From the NCBI RefSeq assembly GCF_000003605.2, contig NW_003131859.1, positions 261,195-325,194 on the forward strand: a stretch of 64,000 nt of DNA, in the 5' to 3' direction. This DNA is from Saccoglossus kowalevskii (taxonomy: Eukaryota > Hemichordata > Enteropneusta > Harrimaniidae). Under the pieces are notes generated by a model, which worked only from the letters and a program-made list of their open reading frames with translations, was not told where the DNA came from and searched no databases. Made by a program: the position numbers and the translations under genes. Positions 1 through 44,100 of this stretch are shown here, piece after piece (the stretch's first letter is position 1; each line of letters opens with the position of its first letter).

Positions 1-710
1 TTAATTGCCCTGATGTCGGGTCATAAGCTCTCATACTTATCGGTGCCTCGTTGACTTGACCAACTTCCATAGTCGACCATTATATCAGCCAGTTGTTCCA
101 ATCACTAATTCCCTGACATACGAATGAACCTGATCATGACAAGTTACGAGCAGGTGTGGATCATCCAGGGGTCACCAGTGAATGTCGCTATAACTGCGAA
201 AAGAAGCCTCACCGAAATACATGCAAATATAAATCATGACAGTAACATCAATGTGCAATTTTGATCCAATAAAACTAGCGTCAAGATGAGCAGAATGACT
301 ATTTCCGCTATTAATGTATCAATCGCCCACAAACCAATAACGGTTTACATAGAACAACAGCCACGCACATCTGCATTTGAGCATACACGTAATTCTTGTG
401 CAAAGAGTATACCATTATTGAATTTTCACAAATTCTCCAAAACACATACATGCATTTTAAAGCAAAATATTGATAACTAAAATACACACGTCTTCATGTT
501 GTGTATATGAATTATCACGCGACCTAAGCGATATTGAAAACACGTCTGTTCAATGTGATTGCATTCTCAACGCTTCCTGAGTTTTGCCTTTTTATATGCT
601 GATGTCCGTTAGTTGCCATGAAATATACCACGTGTAGCATTTATAAAGAGTATACTAGGTTATATAATATAAATGACATATCATCATTTGTTTTATGAAT
701 ACATTTTTAG

Positions 711-1127
711 GTTCAAGATGAGAAAATCAACTTTATTTGCGATCCTAGTTATCGTGTGCATCTTGGGAAATCTCGCAACGATACAAGGAGTTCATGTAAA
801 TATAATTATATATAATTGTTTTGTGTTTGTATGAGTGAATATTTCTGTGAATCAAACTGTTATTTGAAAAAACGTCGGGAAAATCTAATCACGTCGATTC
901 AAATCTTTTTCTTAATCAACATTGAAATCTATTTTGTTGGTCACAATACATGCAATGTCACTTTCTATAATTAGCGATACTGTAATGATATCTATTTCAT
1001 ATTTTCTTAGTTAAATAGAGGTCGGAAAGGTAAATCTCTGGACCAAACTGAGAATGTTGTGTATGCTGATATTGATAGCAGAGATACGGATGCCGCAAAG
1101 GACAATATGATTCACGATGATAAGTGA
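711..1127 (+). CDS. Last two exons of a small gene: TM helix plus ITIM-like tail, or a short secreted peptide
   Basis: Exon 711-795 follows an acceptor (acatttttag) and ends at GTAAAT; exon 1011-1127 follows attttcttag and ends in TGA. AATAAA at 1272-1277 is the likely polyadenylation signal. From the ATG at 718 the product is 64 residues: hydrophobic MRKSTLFAILVIVCILGNLA, then basic NRGRKGK, then acidic sequence with ENVVYADID. Two readings are possible: a signal peptide with a 40-residue mature peptide, or (acceptor seven bases before the ATG, basic stop-transfer) the TM and cytoplasmic tail of a longer type I receptor whose other exons lie to the left. VVYADI matches the ITIM consensus V/I/L/S-x-Y-x-x-I/L/V. 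Confidence 0.6.
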
Positions 1128-1271
1128 TGGATGTCGTTTGAATATACTCGTATTCACAAGTGTCAATTTATCGTAATAGTTTCATTTCTTTGTATCATGT
1201 CATTGTACTGAAATGATAATTGATTCTGAACCATAATATGTAAACATAGTTTGGATTATTCCTCTTGTTCA

Positions 1272-1277
1272 AATAAA
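1272..1277 (+). terminator. Polyadenylation signal AATAAA of the small plus-strand gene
   Basis: AATAAA lies 144 bases after the TGA of the 1011-1127 exon in otherwise plain AT-rich 3' UTR-like sequence. Confidence 0.55.
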
Positions 1278-3565
1278 AGCATTTAAAAAACTTTATAATG
1301 GAGTTTAAACTTACAATACACTAATGGTTAGGTTAAGAGGATGTGGAGGTACATGTATATCAATCTAGACCCTAAATAACTGCCTATTTTTTAAAATGGT
1401 AATTTGATATTTCATTCCAAATGGCAACATTGTGAAGTCACTCATGCTGGGTTCAGGATTTCGTTAGCAACTGGCCTGTAGCTTCACCGTCGACTCGTTG
1501 ATAATACTATTCCATCACGTCACTAGTATCAACCATCGCCACGAACAAGTTATATGAAATGAACAGATAATTTTCAAACACACCATATATATATGAGCAG
1601 ATCAGATTCGTGTATACGGATCATTTTTTAACATGATAGCTTGAGAATTATTTTTTTTAGATTGATAACAAACTGAAACGCCTATATCCTGAAACAATTG
1701 CATTTATTTTAATAGGTACAGGATACAACCTATATGAACTAGAGTAGCAAGTAGTGTGTATACGTGGGGAAAATACTTCCAAAACTTCAACTTTGGTTAT
1801 CCTTCTATCTATTTTGAGGTTGGAAAGAAAACAAGTATTTGCTACTATATTGAATCCTATATTCGTCCAGCGGTAAGGTACAAGTTGAATTGCGGGTGAA
1901 TAACTCGATGGGAGCAGTCGTACCACTTTTATATACATAGCAAGCAGCCTACAAATTTATGCATATAAAATGAGTAAAAAATTCTGTCTGCCTAAACATT
2001 AAAACTATTATTATAATGTGCATGAAAATAAAAGCTTCAAACTCAGAATGAATGGTAGAATGGTAGAGTCACTGCAGAGAATATTATTTCGTTATGATGT
2101 GCATATTTTTGTTTTATTATATGTAAAATGTTATGAATCATACTTTTTTTTTAATTCTGCCATCACCTGCATAGTTTTAAATGGTCGAACTCTTATTACT
2201 GTGCTTATTTTCGTTATATTTTGTTGTTCAAATGTGTCGGATTGTTTCTTCAGGTGTTTACAATGTTCTGAACATAGCCCCCTCCCTACCCCAACAAAAT
2301 ATCGAACATAGGACATTTTGAACATCCAACATTCTGAACTCATTACCTTCAGAACATCGGACGTCCCGGATAAAGAGCTTTCTGAACTTTCGGACGTTTT
2401 GAATATATGACCTTCTGAAAATAGGACCGGAACTAATTATAAGTCAACAGTTACTACGTTCTAAACTGTAATTAAAGGATAGTGGGTGTCATGCCGAGTC
2501 CTGGTCGACTCATAAGGACGTATACAACACGTGTGAAATACACTGTTTGGTACATATAAATCGGACACGTGCTGCGCGACGATCACCGCTTTTTAAAGTA
2601 AATGCTGCCATCACAATGGGACATTAATAACATGTATTGTCTGACTCGCATGGCTAATGTAACCAGCATGTTATACGCCCCCTTTTGTTGTATATACAAA
2701 TGTGCCAAATAGAACATATCTAATTATGTGATCATGCAAGATCTTTGAACGAATCAAATTAAAATTATAAAACTATTGTTGAATGCCTACAAAGTAAGGA
2801 CAGTACTACAGTTTTAGTTTGAAAACTTTACTCTGGGTTGATTACTCAATGTACTACACGTTCCCGTAGCAATTACGTGATTGCACGTAGTCGATAAGAT
2901 TTGAATTCTGTTACATAGTAAGATTGTATCGTAATACGTTTTACTATTTTGGCATATATCGATTACTAATAAAATCTACACAGCTACAGCACACTTAATT
3001 CTCTGATAAATTACATGTTCATGTTGACAATAGAAAATGAACACTGACTGACCACATGATCGTTAAGCTTATTACTCTCTGTTCAAATGAATAATATACA
3101 TGGGCAGTGTTATGTATATATATACTGATTTGTAAAACTGAGTATGTAACATATCTATAGTCATTGAAAGTCAGAATATAAAATTTGTCTTCTGCTTGTA
3201 TAACGAATTAAATATATATTGATATAGATTCAGAACGTACAACTGATTCATGGTCGTTGTGGTTGAAAGACAGATCAATTACAAAGAAGAAGAGAAAATC
3301 ATACGATCTTCATTATGTTAGTGTCATTAGTATAATTTAATTGGTTGACGGTTTGTTGTCAAAATGATTACTACCAGAGGCAGTGTTGTCACTGAAATCG
3401 CTACGTCGCGAATATCACAGTATGGCACACCAAATATGAAGGTGTGCTCACAATTATAAATGTTTAAGAGAGACAGTAATTGATGGTCTTATTTCCGAAA
3501 AATAAAGTTTTCATAAACAAGAACACCATTTGAAATATGTCTCTTTAATAAATTCACTAACACAT
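1278..3565. other. Intergenic, no gene seen
   Basis: AT-rich sequence between the ends of the small plus-strand gene and the giant minus-strand gene, which converge here. It holds one family B MITE (2472-2596) and short low-complexity tracts. The 3' UTR of the protease gene must lie in its right end; no AATAAA on the minus strand was found, only ATTAAA at about 3544-3549 very close to the stop. Confidence 0.6.
2472..2596. mobile_element. TTAA-flanked MITE, family B, copy 3 (diverged)
   Basis: TTAA at 2472-2475 and 2593-2596, 125 bp. It keeps GAGTCCTGGTCGACTCATAA, GACGTATACAACACGTGTG and GTGCTGCGCGACGATCACCG. Older than copies 1 and 2 judging by its changes. Confidence 0.75.
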
Positions 3566-33494
<29,929 letters not shown>

Positions 33495-34338
33495 CACCTG
33501 TCACCTATGATGAAAATAAATCGACTCAAATTACATTGTACTAATTATGGTTGCCAGCTTTGCTTTGATTTGGAGTGTATTGTTAAATTATATATATTGT
33601 TGAAAACCGCGGGTCTATTTTTTAGTAAAACTGCGACATTTAATGTTTTTTAAACATCTGACAAATATTGTGTACTGTTTAAGTCCAAATCCTAGATCTT
33701 CCGTCAATCCCCCCCCCCCATTTTCAGTCCATCCATCTTTTGTTCTTCCTTTTTCCCGTCCGCTCCTTTCGATCCCTCCTCCACGTCTGGCCACTCCGCC
33801 CTTTTTTACCCTGTCTGCCCGTCTATTTGTCCGTCTCTCCGTCTGTCTGGTCGACATAACAAACAATTCAAAAAGCACGCAAGTGCATTTACTGTACCTA
33901 ACAAAAATTGGAACCTTAATTGCATTCATAAAATTCATGAAATTATCGAAATTATCAAAAATGTCGAGTTACATTCGGAGTATTGATGTTTGTTTTACTG
34001 TTACATTTATTAAAAGTCAGGTTACATCAATGTTACGTCATCCATGACAGGACACAATTATCATGCATTGGCTTCTCGATCCGTTGGTCGCAGTCGTATT
34101 GTTCCTACCCCAGCACAGCTACCTTATTAAAATCACATCCGTCCCGTTCTCAATGCGTTTGTGAACTAAAATGCAAAGTAATTTCACCACGGAATGTTAT
34201 ATATTCGTTATAAACAGCAATTTATATACATCATTTAATAATTCCCTGGATAAAATGACAATAAACTAACTTCCACTCTTATATATAGCGCGGTTATGTG
34301 GCAATTTGTCCAGTTATCCAAATACACCGTTTAATACT

Positions 34339-34720
34339 ATGAGGTTATTACGAGGATACCTCAAAGTATGCACGAAGACAGTACAGCTGGGGTATCGACT
34401 GATGCGCATGCATACTTCGAGGTATTCTCGTAATAACCTTATTATTATACATCTTTTCCGTCAAAGGATACATCATGTGAATGCCGAAATCCAAAACTTT
34501 TAGAACAGAATCAGCGAACTACTTTGTGTGTAGTCCGGTCAAACCCTGATGGCAGCAATGTTTGCTTTTATTATTAGATAACGCTTACGCGCGTAATTAT
34601 TCCATATTTGGAACTCGCATTTCCTTATATGGTAGGATAAAAATACCCCGTAAAATACCGCAAAATTACGGCATGCTGTAACTTATGGCGTTACGGTGAA
34701 AGATGTAAAATTATAACATG
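34339..34720. mobile_element. Composite fold-back element, family C, copy 2
   Basis: The same order of modules as copy 1: GAGGTTATTACGAGGATACC paired with GGTATTCTCGTAATAACC, then TTATTATACATCTTTTCCGT to ACGGTGAAAGATGTAAAATT. The left hairpin is the best preserved of the three. Confidence 0.82.
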
Positions 34721-37468
34721 TATTTCCATTCGATGTTCTTTTATTCACATACATTAGTGAGTCGCGGAGAACTACTTGGGCAACGATGGTTGGAATTTGT
34801 GAAGTCAATAATAGAATCAATCAAAGTGTGGTAATATAAGCCTCCTAAATTGCTGGCCTCATTTTTGCTTGGTTTCACATTGGAATGAGTCAACAAAACA
34901 CCACATGTTTCATTTGGTTAGAGATTACGAAAGCTGACTACTCTAATGAGGTCAGCGTACCCAACAAAGAGGGGGTACATCATCGACATAACATTAAGGT
35001 GTTCAAATATATTGAGAAATTCGGACGTGATTGCTTTTAGATGTAGCCATGGTAACCACGAGGAACTGGAATAGATTGCGAGCCCTTATATCAACAACAT
35101 TTCTGGCGTTGCTGCACATAGAGGCAAGGTCGCGTGGTTGAGTGCTTCTAATTACAGTCTCCTGAAAACCACAAGTTTATCCTCAATGTTTTTATCCATG
35201 TCTCTTTGTATTTTATTTATTTTTTTTGTATTGTATTAGAATAAAAGAAAAATGAACTAGTTCAAAATACAAAGTTATTTTCTATATGTAATGTGTTTGT
35301 ATCTTCTCCAAAATCGCAGAATCTCGCGAACGTATTATGTGGGAACGAGACTCCAAATGCAAATGGTTATCTGATAAAAAAAAGTACATAAGTGGGTCGA
35401 ACCAAAGTATCCGATGGGAAACCTGAATTGCTTGATTCCACGAGTAGACAGTTTGAAATTAATAAGCCCCGTTTTCTGACTTCGTCTGAACGGAAACGTA
35501 TACGCGTCGTCATTTCAGTCTGCAGAATTATTTACGCCATGTCTACTGCACAGTGTGGTTGACGGTTCCTTTAAAAGACCCTCTCTTTGAAGCTAAATAT
35601 AGCGGACGTAATCACCTGTAACACACACCACATTTAACACAATTTAAACTTGCGCTTATCCTCAATGCATTTCCCCTTCATACACTAGTTGCATTAATGT
35701 TGTATTAAAACTTGTATTTAGGACACTGTGCAACACCTAGCGGTGTGTGTGTGCTATTGAAATTGTAATGCGAGTGTCGAGGACGTATGCTATGAACGTT
35801 GAAACGACCTTAATCAGACCCATAAACCATTTTTGAATAAACACGCCGACACATCGACGACCCGCTTCCCCCTTTCCAACCCCCTTCCAACAACAAAAAA
35901 TATTTTTAAAAAAGTACGCACACGCTTTGCAATTCCAACGCACGAATGGAAGCCAATTTTATTTTTCATCAACAATAGGGATTTGTTAGCTCTGTGTTGA
36001 TGAATACATATTAAAGTAAACGTGGACAATACGACGCTACATTGGTTCCACTGCCGTATGTATGTCATGACGATGCTGCTGACATGCACCGAGTACGTTC
36101 ATCTATCAGTCGTCAACACTTTCCCCATTATCACTACTACTACTTCGGTTTCAACAAAGGATTACTAAACGAGTTCGTGCTTGGCTCTCGCTGCGCTGTT
36201 CGTGATTATATGTATGGGTCGGTAAAGCTGTCTGAGAGAGATGTATGACTTCTGAACACTGGGGTCAACAGGTTATTCATAGCTGTATCTAAATGTAATT
36301 CGTTTTTCATGTATTGCAAAATAGAAGTTGACGTTGCGCAATCTCCAAAACAACTACACTTATGATCAAGTATGACCACATGTAGCTTAGTTTTCTTCGG
36401 TATATCGCATTACACGTGCTTTCAAGGTCATTTGAACACATTGATTTATCTTTCAAACTACTGTAAAATGCTTTATTTTAGTTGGAATAAATTTTCGCTG
36501 AAAAGACTTTTTGGGTGCTTGTGTTACCAGTCTTGGCGACTTTTGAGTGAGGTCACTCCACATTGGTAAAATTAGCATGTTACCAGCCTTGAATACACTC
36601 AAATGATCCCAAACCATATATTAGGCCACCGTGGAGTCCCAGTCATTCTCGTTTATTTTGGAAAGGCTACCAAGCGTTACCTAACATTCAATTGTCTTGA
36701 TGTTTTATTACTTTGGTATTGATTGAACTCTCCATTAATGGACGCTCAATACAACTACTATACCCACAGTACGCCAATTAGTTATATTTACATATCGGCG
36801 GGTCTGCTTGGCCAATACAAGTACATTACGAATACCACGTGACCCATGATCCCTTTCCCATAAAAAGACAGGAGTGATTTCATTCTTGGTCGTCGTCGTC
36901 GTCGGGGTGGTCGTCGTCGGTCGGTCATCGTGGCCAGTCGTAGTTGTCCAACAACATGTATCTCCAGGTGTAGCCGTGAGGCCGTCACGTAGCAACCAAC
37001 TTATGTCAACATATTGTGTTGTATCCACCTGATAGAATCCTTCACAATAAATGGCGTGTGTTATAACTACAACTATACAGTGTCCTGAATGATTCCCAAG
37101 TAGCAAACAAGGAAAAAATCTTACAACTCTGCGACACTTGTATGGGATTTATTTTCACTGAGATTTCACAAGTTGAATGTAAAATATAGAAAACATTGTA
37201 TATTTGCTGGATTTTATTTTCACTGAATCATCCCTACACCGAAAATAGGAAAAAAAAACTCCAAGCGAAGATAAATTATTTTACAGTATTCTATTGAGTA
37301 TCATGGAACTGATATAAGTTCATAAGTACTGCAAATAATAACAAACGTGCTTATTTGTGCTATTCGTATAATGCTAAGGGTAGTCTTTTATAGATTTGAG
37401 CTTTAACAATATGTTTTCAGTATTAAATACGCCACGATTAGCTGCTAGGCATGCGTGTCCTTTTATAA

Positions 37469-37808
37469 TATGAGATTATTACGAGGTTGTGCACGAAGAG
37501 AGTACCGACCGACTTCGTACTGTCTGAGTGCATACTTTTCTGTATCCTCGTAATAACCTTATTATTATACATCTTTTCCTCCTAAGGATACATCATGGGA
37601 ATGCCAAAATACAAAAATTTTAGAACAGGTCGAGCATACTTCTTTGTATGGGGTCGGGTCAACCCCTGGGGCTACCATGTTTGCTTTTATTATTAGAGGA
37701 TGCTTACGCGCATTTCCTAATATGGTAGGATGAAAATATCCCGTAAAATACCGCAAAATTACGGCACGCTGTAAATTATGGCGTTACGGTGACAGGTGTA
37801 TAATAATG
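37469..37808. mobile_element. Composite fold-back element, family C, copy 3
   Basis: The same modules with a changed hairpin loop: GAGATTATTACGAGG paired with CCTCGTAATAACCTT, then ATTATTATACATCTTTTCCT to GTGACAGGTGTATAATAATG. All three copies lie in the same orientation. Confidence 0.8.
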
Positions 37809-38584
37809 CTATTTAACAACTTAGCATTACTGTTAGTCATGTGAGGGTATACAGTTACTGAGACACGACGAGTGGTGACTTTGTAATTACACAGGAAACG
37901 AATATTAGATTGATTACAATCTCGGATCACGAGTTTAGTTTCATCTTCAAAGATATTATTCTATTTTGACGTTATCACGCAATTCTACATAACAACATGG
38001 TAAAATCTTTGCAAAGAATTAATAACAACTCGTACGAATATCATACCCTGTTTATCAACTTGAACAAACACGGACAAAACTGGGATGGGGATTTTTAAAC
38101 AAAAGCGGACCAGCGAATCCTAAACACCGCCTAATGTGTTCGATAGATGCACAAATGCATAGCCCACGAAACTATGCCCAAAAGGGTACAGACAAATACA
38201 TCACACAGTTTGGCGGTATGGCCCGTAAACACTCTACTGAGTTAGCCGATGTGTTTCGTGGTACGGCCAGGACATATTCTACTTTCCTGGGGTATTTGAA
38301 ACTAAAAATTGGCATTCCAGCTCAGCAGCCTATCAGCGACAGCGTTACACTTAGATGACAATTTCGGTTTCAAATACCCCGGCTCAGTGTTCTAGGTTCT
38401 TCGTGTAATTAAGTGTTCGTATGCAAGGGATTTTTCCACACAGAAACGTCGATTTCGGCCGAATTTTGTTATCGGTTGGCTTAATATAACCCCAACGGAC
38501 CGTATTTTTGTGAAAGATTGATATTTTTTCCGGAATTGTAGGATTCTGAAAAACGCGTTTCACAACTTGTCTCTTATTTAGTTT

Positions 38585-38665
38585 TATGCGTCATTCAAGA
38601 TGGCGACCCCCATATAGTAAATATCGCATTTATTTCATTATATCAGGTGTGCGCCAGCTGACTGA
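38585..38665. repeat. Dispersed repeat D, copy 2
   Basis: CAAGATGGCGACCCCCATAT, AGTAAATATCGCATTTATTT and TTATATCAGGTGTGCG correspond to copy 1 in order and spacing. Confidence 0.5.
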
Positions 38666-39280
38666 GCTCTCATGTTAGATGAAATTCCGAAAAATATGTA
38701 TTCATTCTTTATTTTTATCAAACCATTGTTTCCATAGAAATATTTGAACGAAATGTCAAATTAATTAAAATAGTAAAATAGCAACTCTGATTATAATTCA
38801 GGAATATTAACTAGCTTATAAATATTAATGAGCTTACACATATTCACAAATTGTATAATTGTAACTGGGACATTTTGCTTCCACTATGCTAGCATGAATC
38901 TCACGAACTGTTTGATTTAAAAGACTAGTTCAGACTTTCTCATTTTACTAAAATACATTTAATATTGTTTACAATGCTCTGCGATAAATGCTATATACTT
39001 CTCGATTTTTGAAATCGTGTGTGACTATTGTTTTCAGTAAAACTGGTAAAGTTTGCATCAATTGTCGGTCGCTATGGCGTATTTGTTTTGAAATTGGAAT
39101 CAATCTTATATTTGACATTTTTTTCAACTTCAGTTCCCATCAGAAGCCAGTATCACCATATGCAAATATATCATATAGTATGCATTTTACACCCGGCAGT
39201 CATTCAATCGCAATGTCATGTCTATGCTGATATTCTGCGGGTGATGAAGATATTCCAAGTGGCATGCAAAGCTAATGTAA

Positions 39281-40640
39281 TTAACCAGATGTTGTATATA
39301 ATCTCTCTATGTCTAACTCAACATAGCTAAACCCCTCTTCGCATCCACTGAACACTTTTGATTTGCCTAAACCGGATGGTAGTTCGTTAATGGTTGTTGA
39401 TTGATAGTGATTTCTCTGTAGAGATGTATTCATGTTATGAGAACCAATGCAGGTTCTAATTTTGTCTGGTATGGGTACCATCAATAATCTAGATACTCTG
39501 AGTTAGCTTTGTAATGGAGCTATTAATTCTCTCTTGCTTTGTTTGTCAAAGTCATGCTTCAGCAAACCTTTCACTGCAAGGTATCTTTGCTTGGTAGATG
39601 GAGAGCAGACTTCATGCCTGGGCCTTATTTGTGGTGGCACACTTCTACTAGTATAGTGTAAACTCACCACAATCTTCACTGGGATAAAAAAATACATTAT
39701 GTTCCCATATCTAGTTGAAATTTCGCTTTTTGTGACTTGAACTTGTTTGGATAAAAATAATCAGTCACTCTGTTGACTTCGCTTCGAGGTAAAAATAAAA
39801 CTGGCTGCATTTGCTTAAACCTCTCTGTTTGTCTGTGTATCATTTATGATCTGGCCATTTTGTTTCACTACGTGGATAACTATTAGTCTCTATTCTCTGA
39901 TTCTTTCTTTTGACATATCATATGTCTGATATATTTGAAAGGATTAGGTCTAGATCTACTCTCCTCGGTGCTGAGTTACTAATACCATCAATTAGTTTAT
40001 CTCTAATGAGTGATTTAGCGCAAATACAAGTTGCAGCAATGGTTTTCAAATCAATGATTTAAAGTAAAGAATTTGTAATACTCAATGGTTCTATTTTCTC
40101 TTGATTTCAATTTTGATGAAACGCTTTGTGTGTGCTTGTATATATTTTTATATATAATTTGCCTCCACTTATATTGAGTCTTCCAGCTTGTACTTTATTT
40201 TTCTTTCTTGTCAAATTGCATTGCTTTATATATTTATCTCCAATCTTCATTAAAGCTTGCATTTATGTCGTGTTGTTATGCTCAACATATATTGTTAACT
40301 TTGTTTTGTATTATCCATGTCATTGCTAAATTCTTAGAATTCAAGTTTATCGGGTGTTCTGTGGTGTTCAATGGCGTGACTATAGAAAGTACTTTTCTCC
40401 TTCTGGGGAAATTGCTGTGCTGTTGCAAATTGCAGTGCTGTTTTCGTTATTTGGCAGCTTCTAGACAGTTTTACTCTATAATTTTGTTCACGTTGCTGGT
40501 TTGATGTGTTCTGTGCAAATTGGAGTCTCACTGTCAGACGATCAGCCTTTTGTTTGTTTTGGTTGGCTACTCCTTTTGTTGGCTGCTTTGATGGCTGTTT
40601 TATGTACTGTAACTGTTTAGACAAAATCAAGCACTTTTGA
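39281..40640 (-). other. Coding-like stretch of unknown nature
   Basis: Several open stretches on the minus strand have protein-like composition rather than shadow-like, for example LAVKGLLKHDFDKQ near 39580, NELPSGLGKSKVFSGCEEG near 39370 and QNKQKADRLTVRLQFAQN near 40540. They are not in one frame and no splice structure is convincing. It may be a decayed mobile-element gene; no family is recognised. Confidence 0.25.
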
Positions 40641-40859
40641 CACCATGTTTAATGTTTTCTCTGTGCATTGTACATTAAATAACGAGATTTACGACAGTGT
40701 GCAAGATAAACCAACATCATCATGAGGATGTGACGAAGTTGAATCCCCGCCATTATCAGTCCCAAATGAGGAAACATTTCTAAAGACACAAAGTATATGA
40801 TCACATTGCGCCACAGCAATTACATTTAAATAATTTAATTTAAATATTAAGGTGTCTCA

Positions 40860-41130
40860 CTATAATATTGACACTTGATAAACAGTAGCTTTTTTTAACA
40901 ATATTGACATTTGACAAACAGTATTTTTTTCAACAATAATGACATTTAATAAACGGTAATGTTTCTCAGCGTTGGAGGTTTGCAAGCAGACAATGTCTCT
41001 CAACAATAATTGCATTTTGCAAGCCAAAGGTTATTCAAAGGTTCAAACATCTCTCGATAATGCTGGCATATGATAAACAGTCAACATCTCTCAACAATAT
41101 TGTCATTTGATATACAGTGCAACTTATTTT
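40860..41130. repeat. Degenerate tandem repeats of about 40-50 bp
   Basis: The words CAACAATATTGACATTTGA and GATAAACAGT recur about six times with many changes, for example near 40870, 40905, 40935, 41000, 41065 and 41095. An old, eroded array in the intergenic interval. Confidence 0.65.
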
Positions 41131-44100
41131 TTTAGTTTGCTCAACAGTGAAAACGGATACACAATGTGTCGGGATGTTAATATCGGAATATGAGTCAGGC
41201 AAACACACATATTATTTTAATGTTTGGGTTATGCGGTTACAACTGAACTCTTAAATTTGCATATATATGGTAGGAAAATGTAGATGAATGAACGGTTTCT
41301 GATATTGTTATATCGGAAATCATTATCAAGTTTGAAATCTAGTGATACTGAATACCCTAAAAGGAGTGGCACATCGGGAGGACCTTTGATGTTACTGTTA
41401 AACCGTGTAACCGGTGAAGCAGGCAATTACTTCAAGCATGTCCACTTTGTTTACCAGCATTATGTGTCATACCGTATATTATGCCCTTTCGGCTTTTCTG
41501 ATTGCTTGTCTGCATACAAGCTTTTCCACAGTCAGCACTGTCACTCTTTGCTCTAGAAATGGTTCCATAAATCTTCGTGTGATCTTTTTCTTCAATTGTT
41601 TCCTGTGAGATTTGCGGCCGTATTAAAAATCTTGAAACACTTATGGAAATCACACATCTCACAGGATAAAAGCCACAAATGAAACTCAAGTAGAATTTTG
41701 GACACACAGTTACCGGGCATGCGTACAAAAAAAACATCGAATAATAAGAAGTCTTTTAAGCGACGTGAAATACTCATTATGTTGCCTGGAGTGTAGTTAT
41801 CTAGTTTAAATCTTCGAACGGAATAGTAATCGTTTGTTAACATTATTTTCAAAACAAATTATATCAATTTGGTTCAAAATTGACAGAAGAATACAAAAAT
41901 TGTAAGACGTTGCCTGGAAATATATGTGAGTAATTAAGGCGTTCAAACGTTGTTTGTTTGTGTGTTTGTTTGTTTGTGTTTAGTTTCCAAAACTGCAACG
42001 ACTGTCTATTCAATACGTAGATGTGTTATAGGAGTGATTCATACTTCTAAGAGTTCATTCTCTGACAACAAGACACGGCGGTGACAAGAAGATATTCAGG
42101 TCGTAAAAATAAATGAACCATTCAGTACAGGATGACCCTGCACTGGAGACGCAACGAAAGCCGTAAATAACCACGAGTGTGTATTAAATGGTGGTTGTGT
42201 TCAGAGACAAGTGTTACACAATGCTATCGGATCTGACTGGCTTAGCAGTGTACTAGATTCTAAATAAATTAAAAAAATGACTTCACGACCACATTGTTAA
42301 CACTCATAAGTTTCGTCACCGGAAGACGCGATTTACTGAAAAGATGTATCATTAAATTTCTTGACGTGAAAAACAGTGTGTGGCTCGGTCAACAAAAAGG
42401 AAGTAGGCAAGACAGGAGCGACAAAGGTACGCGCAAGCCTAGAAACGACGTCGACCTAGCCCAGCAACTAAACAATGGTTAGCTATCGCACGTATTTGTA
42501 TGTCGTGATAATTCATGGTAATGTGCATACGATGTGCCTCAGTGCGCATTCCAATTGTTGAACACGACTGTTAATATCAACGGCGGCACTATTATCATCG
42601 GAACACGCGAATTCGTGTCATTTTCTGTTCTGATCGCATAGTCCCGTGCGGTTCAGGGTGTCTATACTTATAACCTAAGGTGGGTCAGGTGAATACGATC
42701 GATTCCATGCAGTTGACTTCTCTTGAAAAGCGCCCTCCCGTTCTTACATATAGCGCATACTAATTCAGACGCTTTGTGCGTATGTTACCATGCACAGCGA
42801 GTATGCTCCTCGGAGAATGTTGCTTAACACAGGTGATCGGATCCAACGGAGATGGATCACCATCCTTCGTCGACCTGTCACGTTTCAAGATGCCTTCATT
42901 ACACATAACTATGTAAACGTGAAAGCATAGCTGTGCTTGTCAATGCAGAATACTACTCAATGCAAGTGAATGTATTAACGCATATAGCAGTATCAATATT
43001 TTGTGTCAAAATATGATTATAATCAATTATTTTAGTATTAGTCAACAATATCTGTACTTTTTGTGTTCACTGTCAACCATTTGTTTAAGAAAAAATGTCA
43101 AATAATATATATATTATGTCAAATAATATACATAAAATTCAGCAGTAGCCTTTTTTGCCTATATGAAACTATACTCAATCATTAAAAAAATAAAGCTAAC
43201 TTGAAGACTCTGTATATCTTTTTATCAACGTATGTCACCAACCAACATTTTGAGATATATTACATGAAAAACAATAGTAAAATGCTCTAAAACAAACAAA
43301 AGATACTAGTTTTACTCAATTCTGTACATCGATTTTCACCGAACGGAGTAATTTATTAAGAGGTTACCACTATTTCATTTTATTTTATTCTTCTTTATGA
43401 TACAAGACGCCACATATGTAAAAAATTAAAATAAAAACATTATTTTCACTCGTGAGTAGCATTTTACTTTATTAAGCTTTTTTTATGTAATATCGTTATA
43501 TTAAGTATGATGTTTTATTCGGCTAAAAGAATGCAAGGTGTGTATGTTTGTGTCATTTTGCACGTGTGAAAGCTCAATTAGACGCTTTCTGGGCAAGTAT
43601 CATTATGCACGGTTAGTAAGCGTGCATTGTGTGATGGGTGTTTTTTTTTCCTCTTTTCTTTCCAACTTCATTTTCACAAATCAGTGGAGCAGTCCCGTCT
43701 TGGCACGGGTATATGCAATCACTCAAGTGTATAACGTGCTCGTCTATTCAGCGGATTTACCCATTGTTCTTTCAATTGTCTGTCCACGCGGTAACAATGC
43801 TCTATTTTTTGTCTAACAAAAATACTTGATAAGGATATCTGTTTGTCCCGTCAACTGATGTGTGAACAGTCGAAAGGTCCCATGCTCTAAGACTGAAAAG
43901 GTATTACTAACAGTAGACCGCTAATACCTGGAGTATTAAAGAAATACAATGTGTGTATCTTTTACCCATCAGATACCAAACGCATACACACGGGGTAAAC
44001 CACTAGGACGTTCAGGCTAAGTATATATATATATGTGTATTTTTTCAGTTGTACGCATATTATTAACTCAATCCTTTGAGGGCCAAAGTCTTACTTCAGG

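Larger units (their letters stand above)
33500..39280. other. Intergenic, left part of the divergent interval
   Basis: Upstream of the protease ATG. It should contain its promoter and any 5' UTR exons, but no reliable core promoter could be picked. It holds C-rich and Py-rich low-complexity sequence (about 33705-33860), family C copies 2 and 3, and repeat D copy 2. No supported gene. Confidence 0.5.

Noticed and set aside
33615-34047. Frames across the pyrimidine-rich tract upstream of the protease gene
   Set aside because: Composition follows the low-complexity tract; they are mutual shadows on both strands.
36870-37020. Thr/Pro-rich minus-strand frame
   Set aside because: A short GTC-rich low-complexity tract without splice or homology support.
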